DNA of 64,000 nt from Rhododendron vialii. Its lineage: Eukaryota > Streptophyta > Magnoliopsida > Ericales > Ericaceae. A model generated the notes under the pieces. That model did no database searches, had not been told where the DNA came from, and was given only the letters and a program-made list of their open reading frames with translations. The stretch covers positions 28,555,852 to 28,619,851 of the forward strand of contig NC_080562.1 of the NCBI RefSeq assembly GCF_030253575.1, in the 5' to 3' direction. Position numbers and translations under genes: made by a program. This document shows, in pieces, positions 10,500 to 23,934 of this stretch. Numbering within the stretch: the first letter of the stretch is position 1; every line of letters begins with the position of its first letter.

Positions 10500-13000
10500 T
10501 TTCATCCAATAGACAATAGGTCAAAAAACAGACTGAGTGTACAATGATAACTATAAACCTACCACAAAATGTAAAAATCATTCAACAATCCTCCCCAAAC
10601 TATACAATATTAGCCACTCCCAATTCAGATATCTCAATCCCACACAAAAACCAAAAAATCGATAGAAATAAAAATAAGACTTGGGTACTTGGTTAAGGCT
10701 CGGGTGGAAGAGATTGTGTATGCAATGAAGATAATTGAAACAAAGCTAAACAAAACAAAACAAAACATGGAACCAAAAAAAACTATGAAACAAACAAAAT
10801 CTAAGAAATCACCATAGCAAAAAAGGAGAGAGAGAATACAAATGAAATCCCAAACTGGGTTTAGTTTGGGAAGCAACCTCTGAAACAAATAACTGACCTG
10901 AACCATACTCATAATTGCACTGAGCAACTGTACACACATGCATATAAACATATGTGTGTGTGTGTGTATTACTGTTACACATACCTACATACACGTATGG
11001 CAAGAAAAGAAAAAAAACACAACGCCATATATGCAATTTTCCTAAAGTTAACATTGGCACCTGAATACTTAATCTTTTATGTTGTTAATGGGCCCTATTA
11101 GGTAATGACTTTAGTATAAATTCATCTTGTACATATTCTTGTTGATGGAAATTGACCTGATGGTTTTATGCGCTCTTCTAAAGCTCGAAAAGGATCTTAA
11201 TAGGTTACGCTCTCCAAAGCGAAGACGAGTTCATAACTTATTTCAACTAGCTTTGATAACCAACTGGGGGTAGCTTACTTTTCAAAAAATCTTTCCCGAA
11301 TCCAACCTGATCCTTGAATCCTTGAATCTTCAATCCAGGAGTTTTGTGGAAAATAAAAACCTTTATCGAATTTGAACCAATGACGCTCGCCGTATACCTA
11401 CCTATTACTAGGAAAATAGGAAAAAAATTGCTAACAAAATTTAATGAAATTCAACCAAAAAATTACGAAAAATGAAGCCTTAAAAATATCTGTGGGGATT
11501 GACGAAAATTTGGTCCTCAATGGCAGTGGTTTTGGTTGGCCAAGAAAATAGTCATCATGGATTGGGTAGGATATGGGTGTAGGTATATAGTTCAGGGATC
11601 AGATAAGGTTTGTGAAAAACTCGAGTTGAGCACCCCCGTTGCATCCATAGAGAGTTAGACGCACCAGCAATATTCAAAAAATCTAAAAAATGCATGTCTA
11701 CTTATAATAAACCAAAAATGCAAGAGGGTTGGGGGAGACTTGAAATAGTAAAAGAAGAAAATGAAACCATTTTAAGGATAAAAAAAAACGTTAGGCCAAA
11801 ATGTTGATTACACATTTCACATTTTGTCATTAACTATTTTTTCATGTACCTTCAATGCTTTCAGTGAGCTTTTTATTCACCACCAAATACGTAGTGGTTA
11901 ACATTCCAGACATATTGTATAGAAAAACATCAAACTGATCAAAGTACATAAAAAAAACATCCACCACAAAAGCTTGTCCACCATCACCAACTGTTGAACA
12001 CCTCCTCCCTATACCGAACAATCTCGAGCTGGAAACATGAACCACCAAATCTCCACTGCAAGGCAATCTCTAACCCTGTCATAAGAGCACCGATCCCATC
12101 TCCGCCAACCTTTACCTTTTATCTTCCTGTCAAAAAACCTCCATTATAAACCCCACTGTAAAAGCCATCCCACAAGTCCACAGCCACGAACCCACACTAC
12201 CTCCATCATGCAACAACCATCCACATAGCCACTTCCCAATGCGTAAAATGCCCAAGAACCACCAGCCACCATTCAAAAAAGAGGGATATACGAAAGGAAG
12301 AAGAAGGAGTCGTGCCACGCAACTGCCTAATTCACCAATCCTCCGCGACTCTCATATGGCCTTCCGTAAACCTCTATTGAGTGATTGAAGTAGAGTTCCT
12401 TAACCACTAAACCCTAAACAATTAATCAAGAAGAACCTTGAAACAATTTAGGCGACAAAGATGGACCCATGGTAATTAGGAATAGGATCTTAAAATAGAT
12501 ATTGCAGGGGCAATGAACTAAAAAATAAGTCAACCATAAAGCTTTAGTCCGATATGTTAAACTTTGTATAGTTAGGTCCACCATTGATTATATTTACTAT
12601 TTAGCCCTAAGTTAGCATGATTTAGTAGACTATGCCTATAAATACAAGTCACATCAAGCGCGGACAGGTGCTTGTGCTGGAGTATGAGCGCGAAAGCGTC
12701 TTTCAAAAACCTTTTAAACAACTAAAATTCTTGAGTGCGAGGATTGAGAGCATGAGCTCAAAGCAAGGATTGAGAGCGACAACGAAAGCCACTTTGAAGG
12801 ACTAACTGAGTAAGTGACTAAGATTGTACAACGCTACAGGCAAAATCATCAAAGAACGTCTAGTAGGCTAAAGGGAATTTAAATGCATAAAAAAAGGTTA
12901 TATTTTGTTTCGTAACAACCTTTGCTACTTCAAAAGTTATCAAAGAGGAAGAGGAAATCAAGGTCATAAATTGTGAAGGACACAAACAACTCGCCATTGG
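10500..13000. other. AT-rich stretch without recognisable genes
   Basis: I see no convincing coding exon. It contains a short repeat (GGAAGAGATTGTGTATGCAA at about 10710) shared with the 14.2- and 24.0-kb duplications, a (TG)n tract, and a C-rich block at 11980-12320 with no recognisable protein. A plus-strand CCTATAAATAC motif lies near 12627. Confidence 0.5.
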
Positions 13001-13080
13001 TGTTGGATGAGTAGGGCTTCATAAAGAAAAAAGCTTCATAGTTACGTGTGTATGCACCTCTATATCTAAGCACCAAAACA

Positions 13081-13262
13081 TGGCTAGTAGCTAAAGTAAA
13101 TGACAAATCTATGTTGCAACTAAACATCCTGCAAAAGCAGGCATTCTCAGTAGCAAGTAAGAACTCAAACATGGCTAGTAGCTAAAGTAAATGACAAATC
13201 TATATTGCAACTAAACATCCTGCAAAAACAGGCATTCTCAGTAGCAAGTAAGAACTCCCCTG
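13081..13262. repeat. 91-bp tandem duplication
   Basis: The unit starting TGGCTAGTAGCTAAAGTAAA recurs at 13172 with only a few differences and ends at GCAAGTAAGAACTC in both copies. It directly abuts the truncated TRIM at 13271. Confidence 0.9.
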
Positions 13263-13270
13263 GTGCATCA

Positions 13271-13503
13271 TGCTAAAGTATCCAATTCCAAAACCAATAC
13301 GCTATGAATTGAGAGACCCCCAGGCTCATATACAAGCTTTGGAAGTGATATTTAACCGTTGTGGAATGAGATTTAACACTCCCCGTCACGTGCGACCCGA
13401 CTCGCACGTGGAGAGGTAAACAAAGGATCCAACACATAGTGATCACAAACAAAATAAAGTGCTCTTAAGGCACAAACAAAAGGGGAATCAATCGCTAACG
13501 AAA
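13271..13503 (-). mobile_element. Truncated TRIM, same internal domain as the 3188 element
   Basis: On the minus strand an internal domain (about 13503 to 13379) matches the interior of the 3188-4047 element, including the segment CTCTCCACGTGCGAGTC and a purine-rich GACGGGGAG. It runs directly into a 108-bp LTR (13378 to 13271) that begins TGTTAAATC and ends TTTAGCA. The LTR sequence differs from the outer LTRs of the first element. The 5' LTR and PBS are missing, so this is the 3' half of an element. Confidence 0.65.
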
Positions 13504-14160
13504 CATAGTCTTGCACAAATTCCTCCAAGAACCAAGCTATTATACCCAACCATAAGTTTATGAATCCTAACTAGTCTTTTATGCATACCAACCAATCCTT
13601 TGATAATTACGTAATTTCTCATTTGCTTAAAAGGTCGTAGATTCCATACCAAGTATATAGCTAGCAACAACTCATGAGTGGCTTATCATCCTTGCAGTCT
13701 AAAGACACCTGTAAAAGGTAATGCAATTCAAATTATACCAGCTATGCCATAATGAAGAAGAAGAAGAAACTAATACCTTGGTCATCTTGAGTACAGTAAG
13801 ATCAATGATAGTCAATTCATGAGGTTTATGTCAAGTGTCATTGCCGTTGTATAAACCAATGTAATGCGGTACCCAATCCCAACGGGGACCAAACAAAAAT
13901 CATAGGAACCATTGAACAAAATAATATGTACCCTATGGACAACATTCAAAACCTATACATGTTTACTATTTTCTAATTTTGATAACCAAAATTGAAAATT
14001 AGAAAGAACTACTCTCATCCAAAAGAAAATGAGAAAGAAACTTTCAAAAAAGTATGCAAATCTATAACAAAATTTAAAAGAGAAGAATCAAAAGATTCAA
14101 ACAAACCAAAACTATCTATACTAGTAAAGGATCAACAAACAATTTTAACATAAAAATACT

Positions 14161-15085
14161 CAACAAACCACACACACACACACACACACACAAAAAAAAA
14201 AAAAACTAACTTGGCACATAGTTACAGCTGACATGGAAGAGATTGTGTATGCAATGAAGATGATGGCCACACTATGGCAAAGTTCGGTCTTAACCTATGG
14301 TGGTCAATTTGAAACATAGACGCATAAATAATTAAAAGAGAACAAAAAAAAAAAGCTAGCGGCATAGAGTGTTAGCTTTCATATTTACCCACATAGAATA
14401 TGCAAAATCCCTTCCAAAAACTAAGCTAATTTCAAGGTGAAACCTACGAGTAAATATGGTCAAATCCTTTGAAGCATGAAAACGAAAACCTAAAGGCCCA
14501 TCGACTCTTCAGTTTAGGGTGCCAGACATGTGTCGACAAGACACTAACACAATTTGTGTCAGGAGAAGAAGAAGAAGAGATATATTTGGCCAAAGGCTAA
14601 ATAATGCAAACGGATATCATTAACTGATGGTAACTAACAAGAGAAAAATACTAGTGTTCATATGTGATTAATGTATCTTGGGCGAGTGTGAGAAACATTA
14701 AAAATACCATTTACGTTTGAAGTAAAGTATCAACAAAGGAATTCTTAAAGTAATTTGACAACATAAAAATATTTTACCTCTACCCATTTGTTTTCTTGAG
14801 ATAGGTCTCTGATATGATGCAATAGCACCTTTTTGGTTTTCCTGGTCTTGATTAAATAGGAGATTTCTAATATTACACATCCGCTGACATCTAAAAACAA
14901 GGTATATCTATAATATAAAAACAAAAGCAATGGCAAAAAAGGAATGAACAAGTGATAGAAGAAATGAAACCATAACGAGGACCAAAAAGTTAACACGAAG
15001 CTAAAGCGCCTATTGGTAAGTACCATGTTAACACAAGAAGTTCTCGTTTCTCTCTCTCAACATCAAGAACAAAGAACAATTACCA
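14161..15085. repeat. About 0.9-kb dispersed direct duplication, copy A
   Basis: Collinear with 23935-25505. Shared landmarks in the same order include ACATGGAAGAGATTGTG, CATCGACTCTTCAGTTTAGG, TTGGCCAAAGGCTAAAT, TACCATTTAC, GAAGTAAAGTATCAACA, GCACCTTTTTGGTTTTCCTG, GAACAAGTGATAGAAGAA and AGCGCCTATTGG. Copy A lacks about 0.7 kb and a further stretch of roughly 90 bases present in copy B. No coding function was recognised on either strand. Confidence 0.75.
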
Positions 15086-15089
15086 GTAA

Positions 15090-17200
15090 CAATGAACAAG
15101 ACTCTCCCTCGGAACATCAAGAACAAAGAACAAACATATAGTTTATTGAAGGATAAATAGTTGTGTAAACGGAACCCAATGACCATAACACAATAAGCTC
15201 GTACCCAAAATGAGAAGCAAATAAAATCCACCAAACTAGAGAAACATTGACAAGAACAACAAAACACTTCTAGAATACTACAACTTGGATAGCAAAAGAG
15301 GCTAACAAATAGGAGAACCCACTCATTCCTTAAAATAACCCCAAAATCTTCAACAATAGACAACAATCTATAAAGCTATAGCCATGAAGCCATCCTATCT
15401 CCACAAGTCCATAGTACAAACAAAGTTAAATACATTGGAAAACAAAGGCTAAGACAAATTAAGCAGTAGACACAAGTCCATAGTGTTGTACAATTTGCAA
15501 TCTAGGGACAAACCACAAGCATGAGTTATTTAAGAGCGATAAAAAAAAAATATCATTCAGTTTTTGAAGACCACTATATACAACATAATACCAGTTATTA
15601 GACCACCCATCCCTTCTTTAGGACTGAACAATATATGTGATGCACAGATGTACATATATATTTTATTTGTAAGTTGCAAATTTGAAATGTTGCAATACAT
15701 CCGTCTCTCTTATGATGCCCTAATGAAAGAACCTCAAACCAAGTGAACACAAGCATGGCAATCATGAAATTTAAGAAAAGAGAAAAGGGCACATAATATA
15801 CTTAGACAACTCCTATTGAATCATTAAGAAAATAGTTAAAAGCATATATGTGATTTCCTAAAGTTCAAAAACAAATAACAAAAGCAAATAATAATAATAA
15901 TAATAATTACCAGCTGAATATAGCACATAGATTTGGATTACATATCACCTAATTTTGGTTTATAAGTTTGGACATCTTATCTTTGTGATTCTACAATCAC
16001 ACAACCACTCTTTGATTGTATTTTGGATTCCTTGTTAAACCTTTTTCCCCTTTGCTTTGTTTGGATGAAAAAGAGAAACCGAAGATTTTCAACTGAGGTA
16101 TATTTCCAACTTCAATATCTTTCAGACAGATTTTAAGCCTAAAGAAAAAAAAAATACTCTTGTTTTTAGTTTCGATGCAAAGGAAGAAACAAGAAAATAC
16201 GAAACTTCAACTCTAGTTCAGCTTGTTTTGTAACTTCAATAAGACCAGAGATGACACAATGTTTCTTCCTCACTTGGCCACAGCTTTTCAACTCTAATAC
16301 CGTGAAAAACAAAAAAACAAAAACAAAACAAAAAAAAAACCAGAGGTGAAGGTTAACCAAAATATTTCTTATTTTGATCCAAACAAATTTGATTCCTCGT
16401 ACTCTTCTTTATAATTCTGGCCCAATTTTATTGTGTGAAAGGAAAAGAAAACACCTTTTATAATGAACATGATAGTCAAAGAGCACCCACAAGATTATAC
16501 TAAAAAATTAATATGACAAAAAAAGTCCATAATTAGCTAGTGTCTCTGTGAGCCCAAACTTTCAACCATATAAGAACAGCAAAAAGAAGCAAAAAAGAAA
16601 AAGAAAGATAGCTCACCTTCTGTTCTAGAGAGGGGATTATTCCTTTTGGTGATTTCATAGTGAGCCTGAGAGAAGTGCATGAGAAATGAGAACCTAAAAC
16701 AAAAGACAAAATAGAGAGACCCTTTCGAACCTTGACTTCACAAAAGCAAGGAGATAGAAAGCAAGTAACCGGAGCACACGCTCCCAAATATTTGCACACC
16801 CGCTCTCACAAAAAACGATTCACCCACCAACATGCACACCCACCAATTAGGCGATTAGCAAACCCATAGTGTCACACAAATGGCAAAGGAGCCTAGAGGC
16901 AGCAGTGTCCAGGAGGGTTGTGCAGAAAGCGATCGTCGTGGTCGTGGCATGGATAGGGCTCGGAAGAGGTGGATCAGGAATGAAGAGTAGCGAGAAGAGT
17001 ACAAAGAGGAGAGAGAACATTTGAGATGGAGATGTCATCGTAACAAGAAGGCTGTGCAACCTGCATTAATAAAGGCAAAATGCAAACATCATTGCAAAGA
17101 TTGGGTTCAAATATGTTGGCATCACATAAGATGTTCCCTATACCTCCACCAAAAAGAATGAGGTTTAGTTATTTAAACCAGCATTAAGTAAAGATGTTAC
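15090..17200. other. AT-rich stretch without recognisable genes
   Basis: Short direct repeats (AACATCAAGAACAAAGAACAA twice near 15060 and 15115) and an (AAT)n microsatellite are present. A possible 49-nt minus-strand exon with good splice signals near 16615-16665 could not be assigned to any family. Confidence 0.4.
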
Positions 17201-17204
17201 AGTA

Positions 17205-17362
17205 GGAAAAAAGCAAGTAATAGGAACGTGTAACCAAAGAGGAGAGAAAACAATTGTGCGAGACCTTTTAAAAGGAGAATACAAAAAACAAGTAAATACG
17301 AACACGAGTAACCAAAGAGAAGAGAAAATAATTGTGCGATACCTTTTAAAAGGAGAATAAAA
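17205..17362. repeat. 78-bp tandem duplication
   Basis: Two diverged copies share TAACCAAAGAGxAGAGAAAA and ACCTTTTAAAAGGAGAATA with a period of 78 bases. Confidence 0.85.
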
Positions 17363-18275
17363 AAAACAGGAGCAAGCAATCTAAAAGAAGTAATCAATTC
17401 AAAGTTCAACATGCACTGATTTTGTTTCTATGCTACTGCTTTCAAAACAGCCCTTATTATGCCATTTGGTATTAATTCTACTGTCCAAAAATTTCAAGGG
17501 GGGATTAACCGATGAAGACAACCTTTCAAAAACCTTAACGAAGTATACTAAGATTCTAGTACAAGTACCCACAGACATTGATATCAAATTAACAAACATC
17601 TTCTCCACACATGACCTCTTCAATATATGCATCAAAATATGCACCACTTGTAGAACAACTTTAAATTAGGATATGTAACAGCATTTTGTATGATAATGGA
17701 TAAACTTATTTCTCGAATAATTTCTTCAATCCCTTCTTGTATGCTCACTACAAGGTCCAACGTATAGCCAACAACCTTACACGGTAATGAAGGCCAACCA
17801 ACCCCAGCAGAAATAGGTAAGACACAAAGTGAACAACTAAAGTAACCTCAAGAAAACAAGCATTAAAAAAGGTCTCCACAAGAAGCTGCTAAATAAACAC
17901 TAACGCATTCGGCAAAGACAAGCAGATTGGTACCGAATAATAACAGAAAACATAATCGACTAAAGAAAAAAGCACCTAAACTAAATATTCCCGAAGAACA
18001 AAGATACATCTCGGAAATTACAAAATGAAGAAAGTACCCAGCAATTCCTAATATAGCAGTAGCAGAGGCATTGTAGAGCAAGAAACAAGCAACTTTCTGT
18101 ACTTTGTTTTGTGCTTTTATTCTGTAGATAGATGCATAGAAAAATTCAATCAATAAAGGACACTCAGATCATATATTCATGGAAGAGGAAGGCAATAAGC
18201 ATTACAGGCAATCCATAAGTTCATGGATACCAAAAAAACCTATGCTAATAAATTGACTTCCCTCACAATTAATCG

Positions 18276-18380
18276 ATCATAGATTCCTCACCAGGATTTC
18301 AACCAAACAACTCCTCATGAGTGACTTATCATAGATTCCTCACCAGGATTTCAACCAAACTCCTCATGAGTGACTCATCA
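18276..18380. repeat. 52-bp tandem duplication
   Basis: Two copies of a unit containing ATCATAGATTCCTCACCAGG and CTCCTCATGAGTGACT. A diverged relative of the second motif (ACTCATGAGTGGCTTATCAT) occurs near 13670, so this belongs to a wider duplicated family. Confidence 0.85.
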
Positions 18381-19734
18381 TCCATATAGTGCAATGGGAC
18401 GTGCAAAAGGTAGAACATATCAAACTGGCAAGGGCTAATCAACATTATAAACTAATGAAACCGTACTTCATCCAAACTCATCCAATCAATCAACCGTTAC
18501 TGAAAAGATGACAAGTTTTCCTTTCTTTTCCCATGTTTACCGCCATATGTTATTTAAAAAAAAAAAAAAGGAGAGGAGCAGTTCCAAACAATAAAGCAAT
18601 ACCCTCTGTTGCCAGTTGGATTATAATCAATTCAAGTGATTTCTGTCCAGTGTCATTGCCCTGTATTATCATCTCCAATGTTGTCCCAAATTAATTAGAT
18701 TACTAGCAGCAAAATAAACATTATAAAACCGTGCAATCAAATGATGTGTATAAGAGGAACAATTTCGGAAACCTGTATATGTTAAAATCCATTCAGTTTT
18801 AACAACCACTGTTTTTATCACTTGGTGACTTATGTCACAAATCTGTACAACTTTGTCACAAAAATAAGGGCAAAAAGAAGACATTGATGAAACAAAACAG
18901 GAGTAAAGCTTAGAAGGAAAGTTATTCCACATTATCTATAAAAGAATCTCATTTATTCCACAATATATATAAAAAAAAAGTCATCAAGGAAAACCACGCA
19001 AAGTCAAGGGCTCCGAGGCCTTTTAAAGAAGATTTTGTTTTTCAAATTACAATGCCCCAAACGGTAAGAAGTGAAGATCCTCCAGAAGGAAAGATATCCC
19101 ATAAATGTGACGTGCCCACACACAACCTAGGTATAATGGTGCATATCCTTTTCTATCATTTTTGTCAAGAAAAGCAGGGTATGAAATATAGAAGCTGTAA
19201 ATAGACCCCGGGTATCCTCACAAGGGGTTCCTTGTCATACACAAAAAAAATAAAAAAACAAGTTAATTGTTCCCAAAGAATAGCAAGTTTATTTTTCAAA
19301 AGAGACACCAATATTGTCAACTACAAATTTAAAAAGGAAGAAGTCAAGAAGAATAGTGCTCCGGGGCTAACGGGTTACTTTTAGCAGGGCACAAAACTCT
19401 CTTTTGCCTCTCCTCCCCATTCCATTATGATTGATTCAATTTTTCCTTCATGAAACTAAGTCACCAATAGAAAAGGAATTGAAAAAGAAAAAGATGCAAG
19501 ATTGAGAAAGGTGTCATTCATTGTGTTTGTGTGCGTTTACCGAGATTTCTTCAGTCTTTCACTTTCCCCCCTTTCGGCATTATCCAATACGAACCGGTGG
19601 AGAGTGTGGGCAAGGGGACAATGGTTTTGTGTAGGGTGTGGATGAGGTGTTGCTGACAGGGGCTGGGGAGGGGCCTTAGGCCCTTGGCTGAGGCAGGGGA
19701 GGCAAGAAAGTGATGCAAACCAAATCAAATGATA

Positions 19735-19915
19735 AATTTCATAAGAGAGAGAAATCCCTGAAAGGAGGGATACAAATATTCTTTAATCAATACATCAAAC
19801 AACTACCTAATGAAAACTCAAGACTCCAATTTATAGACTCAACAAACCCTACTAATATTAAAGACATTAAAATGACAAAAATACCCTCAAATTGTTCTCC
19901 CAAAAAATATTTTTA
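19735..19915 (-). repeat. LTR-like remnant
   Basis: On the minus strand the sequence shows a TATA motif (GTCTATAAATTGG) followed by a leader-like AT-rich stretch ending ATCCCTCCTTTCAGGGATTT. This resembles a U3/R junction of an LTR element. No internal domain is present. Confidence 0.3.
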
Positions 19916-20689
19916 GGAGCGTAAGCACCATCTTTTTCAATATGATTCTGGTGTTACACTGATTCTTCAAACAGTCGAATAATGCTAGATATGATGTTCA
20001 TCGCTTGAAAAGCACATAATTTAAGTATGATGCAAAATGTCCGAAAAATGAATATACAAGCTTTGATGCATAATCAAACTATGCTGAAAACAGGCTTAAG
20101 AGAAGAACGGTAGCCAATGGCCATAGCTCATTTACGTCAGAAGTTAATAGGAGTAGGAGTAGATAAGAGAATTATGTCCCAAATAGTAGTAGATACTTTT
20201 AATTGAAGGCAAAGAGTTTCTCTCCTTTCTCTCTTCTTTTTCCCCTTTTTTTGTGTGCTTCAATTAATCATCAACAATAACAAAAATATATGTCGCAATT
20301 ATTCAGGAAATGGATGTCAAAAGATTAAGTTAAGATTGCAAGGGATTAGATAGGTCCATCAACAAGGTCCAAATATTAAAAGCACAAAGGCTACATTGAC
20401 AAAAACTAACCGCAGCAAGGTGAATTATCGTCAATTGTCATGTAGTAAAACATCGAATCAGGAAGGGCTACACACCAAATACTGGAGTACAATACTCACC
20501 TTGTTCATTCTAAGATTCTTAAACGCTTTTTTTTTTTTTTTTTGATAGGCAATTCTTCATTAAACGTTGAACACATAAAAAGCAAAAAAAAAGTAGATAA
20601 TAGACCAAATCTTTTTCATGGGAGGAAAAGTGAAAAATAAGTAAAGAGTAACAATGAATTCGAGCAATGGAAAAATCTTGAAAAACAAA

Positions 20690-20805
20690 ACATAAAATGG
20701 TGAGGGAAAGAAAACACAAAATTAAGATGTACATGTATCCAAACAAACATAAAATCGTGAGGGAAAAAAACCACACAAAATTAACATGAACATGTATCCA
20801 AACAA
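20690..20805. repeat. 57-bp tandem duplication
   Basis: The unit ACATAAAATxGTGAGGGAAA...ACATGTATCCAAACAAA occurs twice in tandem (starts 20690 and 20747). Confidence 0.85.
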
Positions 20806-20999
20806 ATCATACCGAAGATAAATACAATACTTTCCTGGTTGGGAAGGGACTTCTTTTCGCTTTCGTTCCCTATGGTACGGAGTGGGAAAGAAGGAAGCAT
20901 CAATTGGAACAACCCGTTCCACAATTCCTTGCGTCGTAGAATCGTTTTTGTTTTTTTCCATATTTTATTAGTAAATAGAGACTTGTTAGTAAATAGAAA

Positions 21000-23930
21000 C
21001 TTATTAGTAAATTGGAACCCTGTCAATAGTTCTAAAGCTAATAGGGCTACTGGGAAACCATATATTTGCACCTATAATTGCAACAAGCGAAACCATTCTA
21101 CGTAATTTCTTAATATGACCCAATTATAACTTCCCAGAATATACCCATTAGTTACTCTTCTTAATCACTAGACATAAATATATTTTCTTTTCTTTGGCTC
21201 CCTATGAAATGAGGAAAATCTAGTAACTTTTGGAGATTTATGCTCCTTCGTAATTTCTACACAACTTTCCCGAGCTCAGACAGCAATAGAAAATAGCAGC
21301 CCATCTTAGAACAAGACACGTATTAGGAGCTAGAAAGATCTTACTCCGTCCATCAAATTATGGTGAAAAGCATCCAGAAAATTTAGGAGTTTCAATCCAC
21401 TACCCAGTTACGCTTGCAATTGATTGTAGCAGTGCCTTTACCCTGAAGAATAAAAGTAAGTTAAGCAACATAAATCATAGTTTTGAAATATTAGGCACTG
21501 ACCCTTCATTTCCATGTTGCAGTGTAGTGGTATATACTACCTCAATCCCAAAATTTTAGTCCTTGTGAAATACCAACTTTTTAGGAGACATGTATTTAAT
21601 GCACTTTTAAGTCAAAAGGTATTTTTACTAAAAACAACGGACACATTTGAAGCCAAAAAAAGGAGAGGCAATTTTGGAGTTTATATATCAAAGGGTCGAA
21701 ATAGAGAGACAATTTGAAGTTTAATGGCACTTCTTCCCAAAAGTACTTGAGAGATGTAATCATCATGCCCAATAAGACCTACTAATGATAAACAAAAGAC
21801 CTCTGATAATGTTAACCCAATCATGCTCGGATCACTATTAGAACTAACACTTCTGCAGTTACCAACTTCACCAATATCCCCTCAGCCAAAAGCCTGTAAA
21901 AACATCGTAGGAGCATGTTGAATTACCTGCAGAAAAAATTCTTGTTGCTATTTCCTTAACAAACAAAGGATATACTTGAATGTCTCCATTGATCTGGTGT
22001 TTTCCTTCTATTGTGCTAGACACGAATGGATTCTCTTCCTGCCATTTCCTTCTTGTTATTCATACATATGCCAGTAGTGGTACCAGCAACTTTTGTCTCA
22101 ATAGATAGCTCTTCTCCCAAAAATCAGCCTCATTGACAGAAACTGCTTTGTTAGCATAAAAGAATATCTATAAAAAAGGAGAATATTGAAGTGATCTGAG
22201 AAGGAAAAACATTAACAAAAAGAATTCTAGGAGCAGAACTGTTGATGGTACTAGTTCGAGGGCCAAACACATGTTCAGGTACAAACAGATACTAACGATG
22301 CAGAGATGTAAAACTCCTATACTCAATTTAGCATGCATAGATGACCACAAAGAATTTCCTCAATTACCCTACAACAAAAGAGTTACTTCAATCATACAAC
22401 AAACCAAAGACAGGTTCAGGCCCTTAAATAGGATACAAAATCTCAGCAGCCACAGAGAATGAAAACAAAAAGGTATACAGAAAAACAGATGCATAAGCAG
22501 GAGATCCTTACTACGTGAGAAAGCTGAATGCTAGAATTAAAAAGACAAAAATATCTTCTCTCTACACCTCAACCATGGAAGACTCCTTGGCCTATATTAG
22601 GTAACTTACAATTTCTCAAACAGTGAAAAATTTTGCAAGCTAACTGCAGAAACCTTGATAAAGAACTTGCCAAACCCTAGCAAGTTGGAAAAGTTTCACC
22701 GTCGGAGTTGCATATATTCCAAAGCTACATCTCATAATCTCTACTCCAAAAACAAGAAAGTTCGCAAAGAGAATTCAAAGACCTCGCTAAAGCACTAAAA
22801 ATGGGAATTACAAAAAAAATATTTAAACAATGAGTCAAATATACCTTAAGCCAAGCTGAAACAGAGCATGAAAATGCCCTCAAAGTAGCTGACAGTAACC
22901 TGACAATTGTCTCCACCTTAATGACTACCACTCCTACCCATCTTAAACATGATGCCATTAATTGATTGATAGCATCAGAAATAGCCTTGTAGATCCATAT
23001 CATCGGAAATATAGCAGGATATTCGTCATTATACAAACATGATCACCAATAGAAACATAAACACGCATAATCGATAGCAGCAACTTCGCATCAAAAATAG
23101 GAACACATCAGTATCGGTTGATATCACCACCAAACAGTTCAAGCAGCCAAATAGAAACCAATTGAAAGGACCATGTGAAAACGATAAGAATGGGAAGTAA
23201 GCATACACAAAGAACCACAGAGACCAAAAAAAGCCCTAATTTCTAACAAACAATGCAGAATCGAATAGAGCAAAAAAGTTCTAATTTCTAATAAACAATG
23301 CAAAATCACAAACCCCAAAAATCAAACCCTCAAAACGCTTAATCGTACCTATATGTCAGTCAAATACCTAACATTTTTGTTTTCGAGCTGGCTAGGATTG
23401 TGCATGTCGAAAGCATCTCACTCTCAAACTAGTCTGTGTTTCTTTCTTCATTTTGTTTTGATAAAATGCTATGGTTCAACCTGATGGTTGATGGCAAGAG
23501 AGAGGGAGAGAGAGAGAGGAACAAACCTGGTGCTCACGATTGAAACCCTAAAATAACCATAACTGATCCACTAGCTAGCAACACCAGTTCGCATGAAATG
23601 ATTACGAGATCTGGCACCTAAGATTTTGGTGGAACGGATTAGAATTTTCAGCAACCCGGAACCAAATTAGAAGTATTTGGCATAAATCCTCTGAGCGGGA
23701 GAGTGAAAAATTTTGGACACCTTTTTTTCCTCCTTTGGAACGCTACTGAAAGGTAAAGTAAACGCTATAGAAGAAGGGGGGGGGGGGGGGGGTGTTTAAG
23801 TGAAACACTGTTGAAGTGGAAAACAAACGCACGGAAGCCTACCTATTATAGCGTAGACGGAAAAACGTTATAAAGTTATTCTATAGTAGGCCTTATTTGT
23901 TGTGGTGAAAGGTTCGCCAAACATTTTTAA
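21000..23930. other. AT-rich stretch without recognisable genes
   Basis: Nothing coding was recognised. A short triplicated motif (TTAGTAAATxGxAACxT) lies at about 20968-21015. GA-rich sequence at 23500-23520 and the G17 tract resemble the leader of an unidentified minus-strand transcript. Confidence 0.4.
23776..23792 (+). repeat. Poly(G)17 tract
   Basis: Seventeen consecutive G residues between AGAA and TGTTTAAG, in otherwise AT-rich sequence. Confidence 0.95.
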
Positions 23931-23934
23931 CTTA

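Noticed and set aside
20839..21105. Possible organelle-derived insertion (open on both strands, chloroplast-like feel)
   Set aside because: I could not match it to any chloroplast or mitochondrial gene or spacer; the short repeated TTAGTAAATAG motif alone is not evidence.
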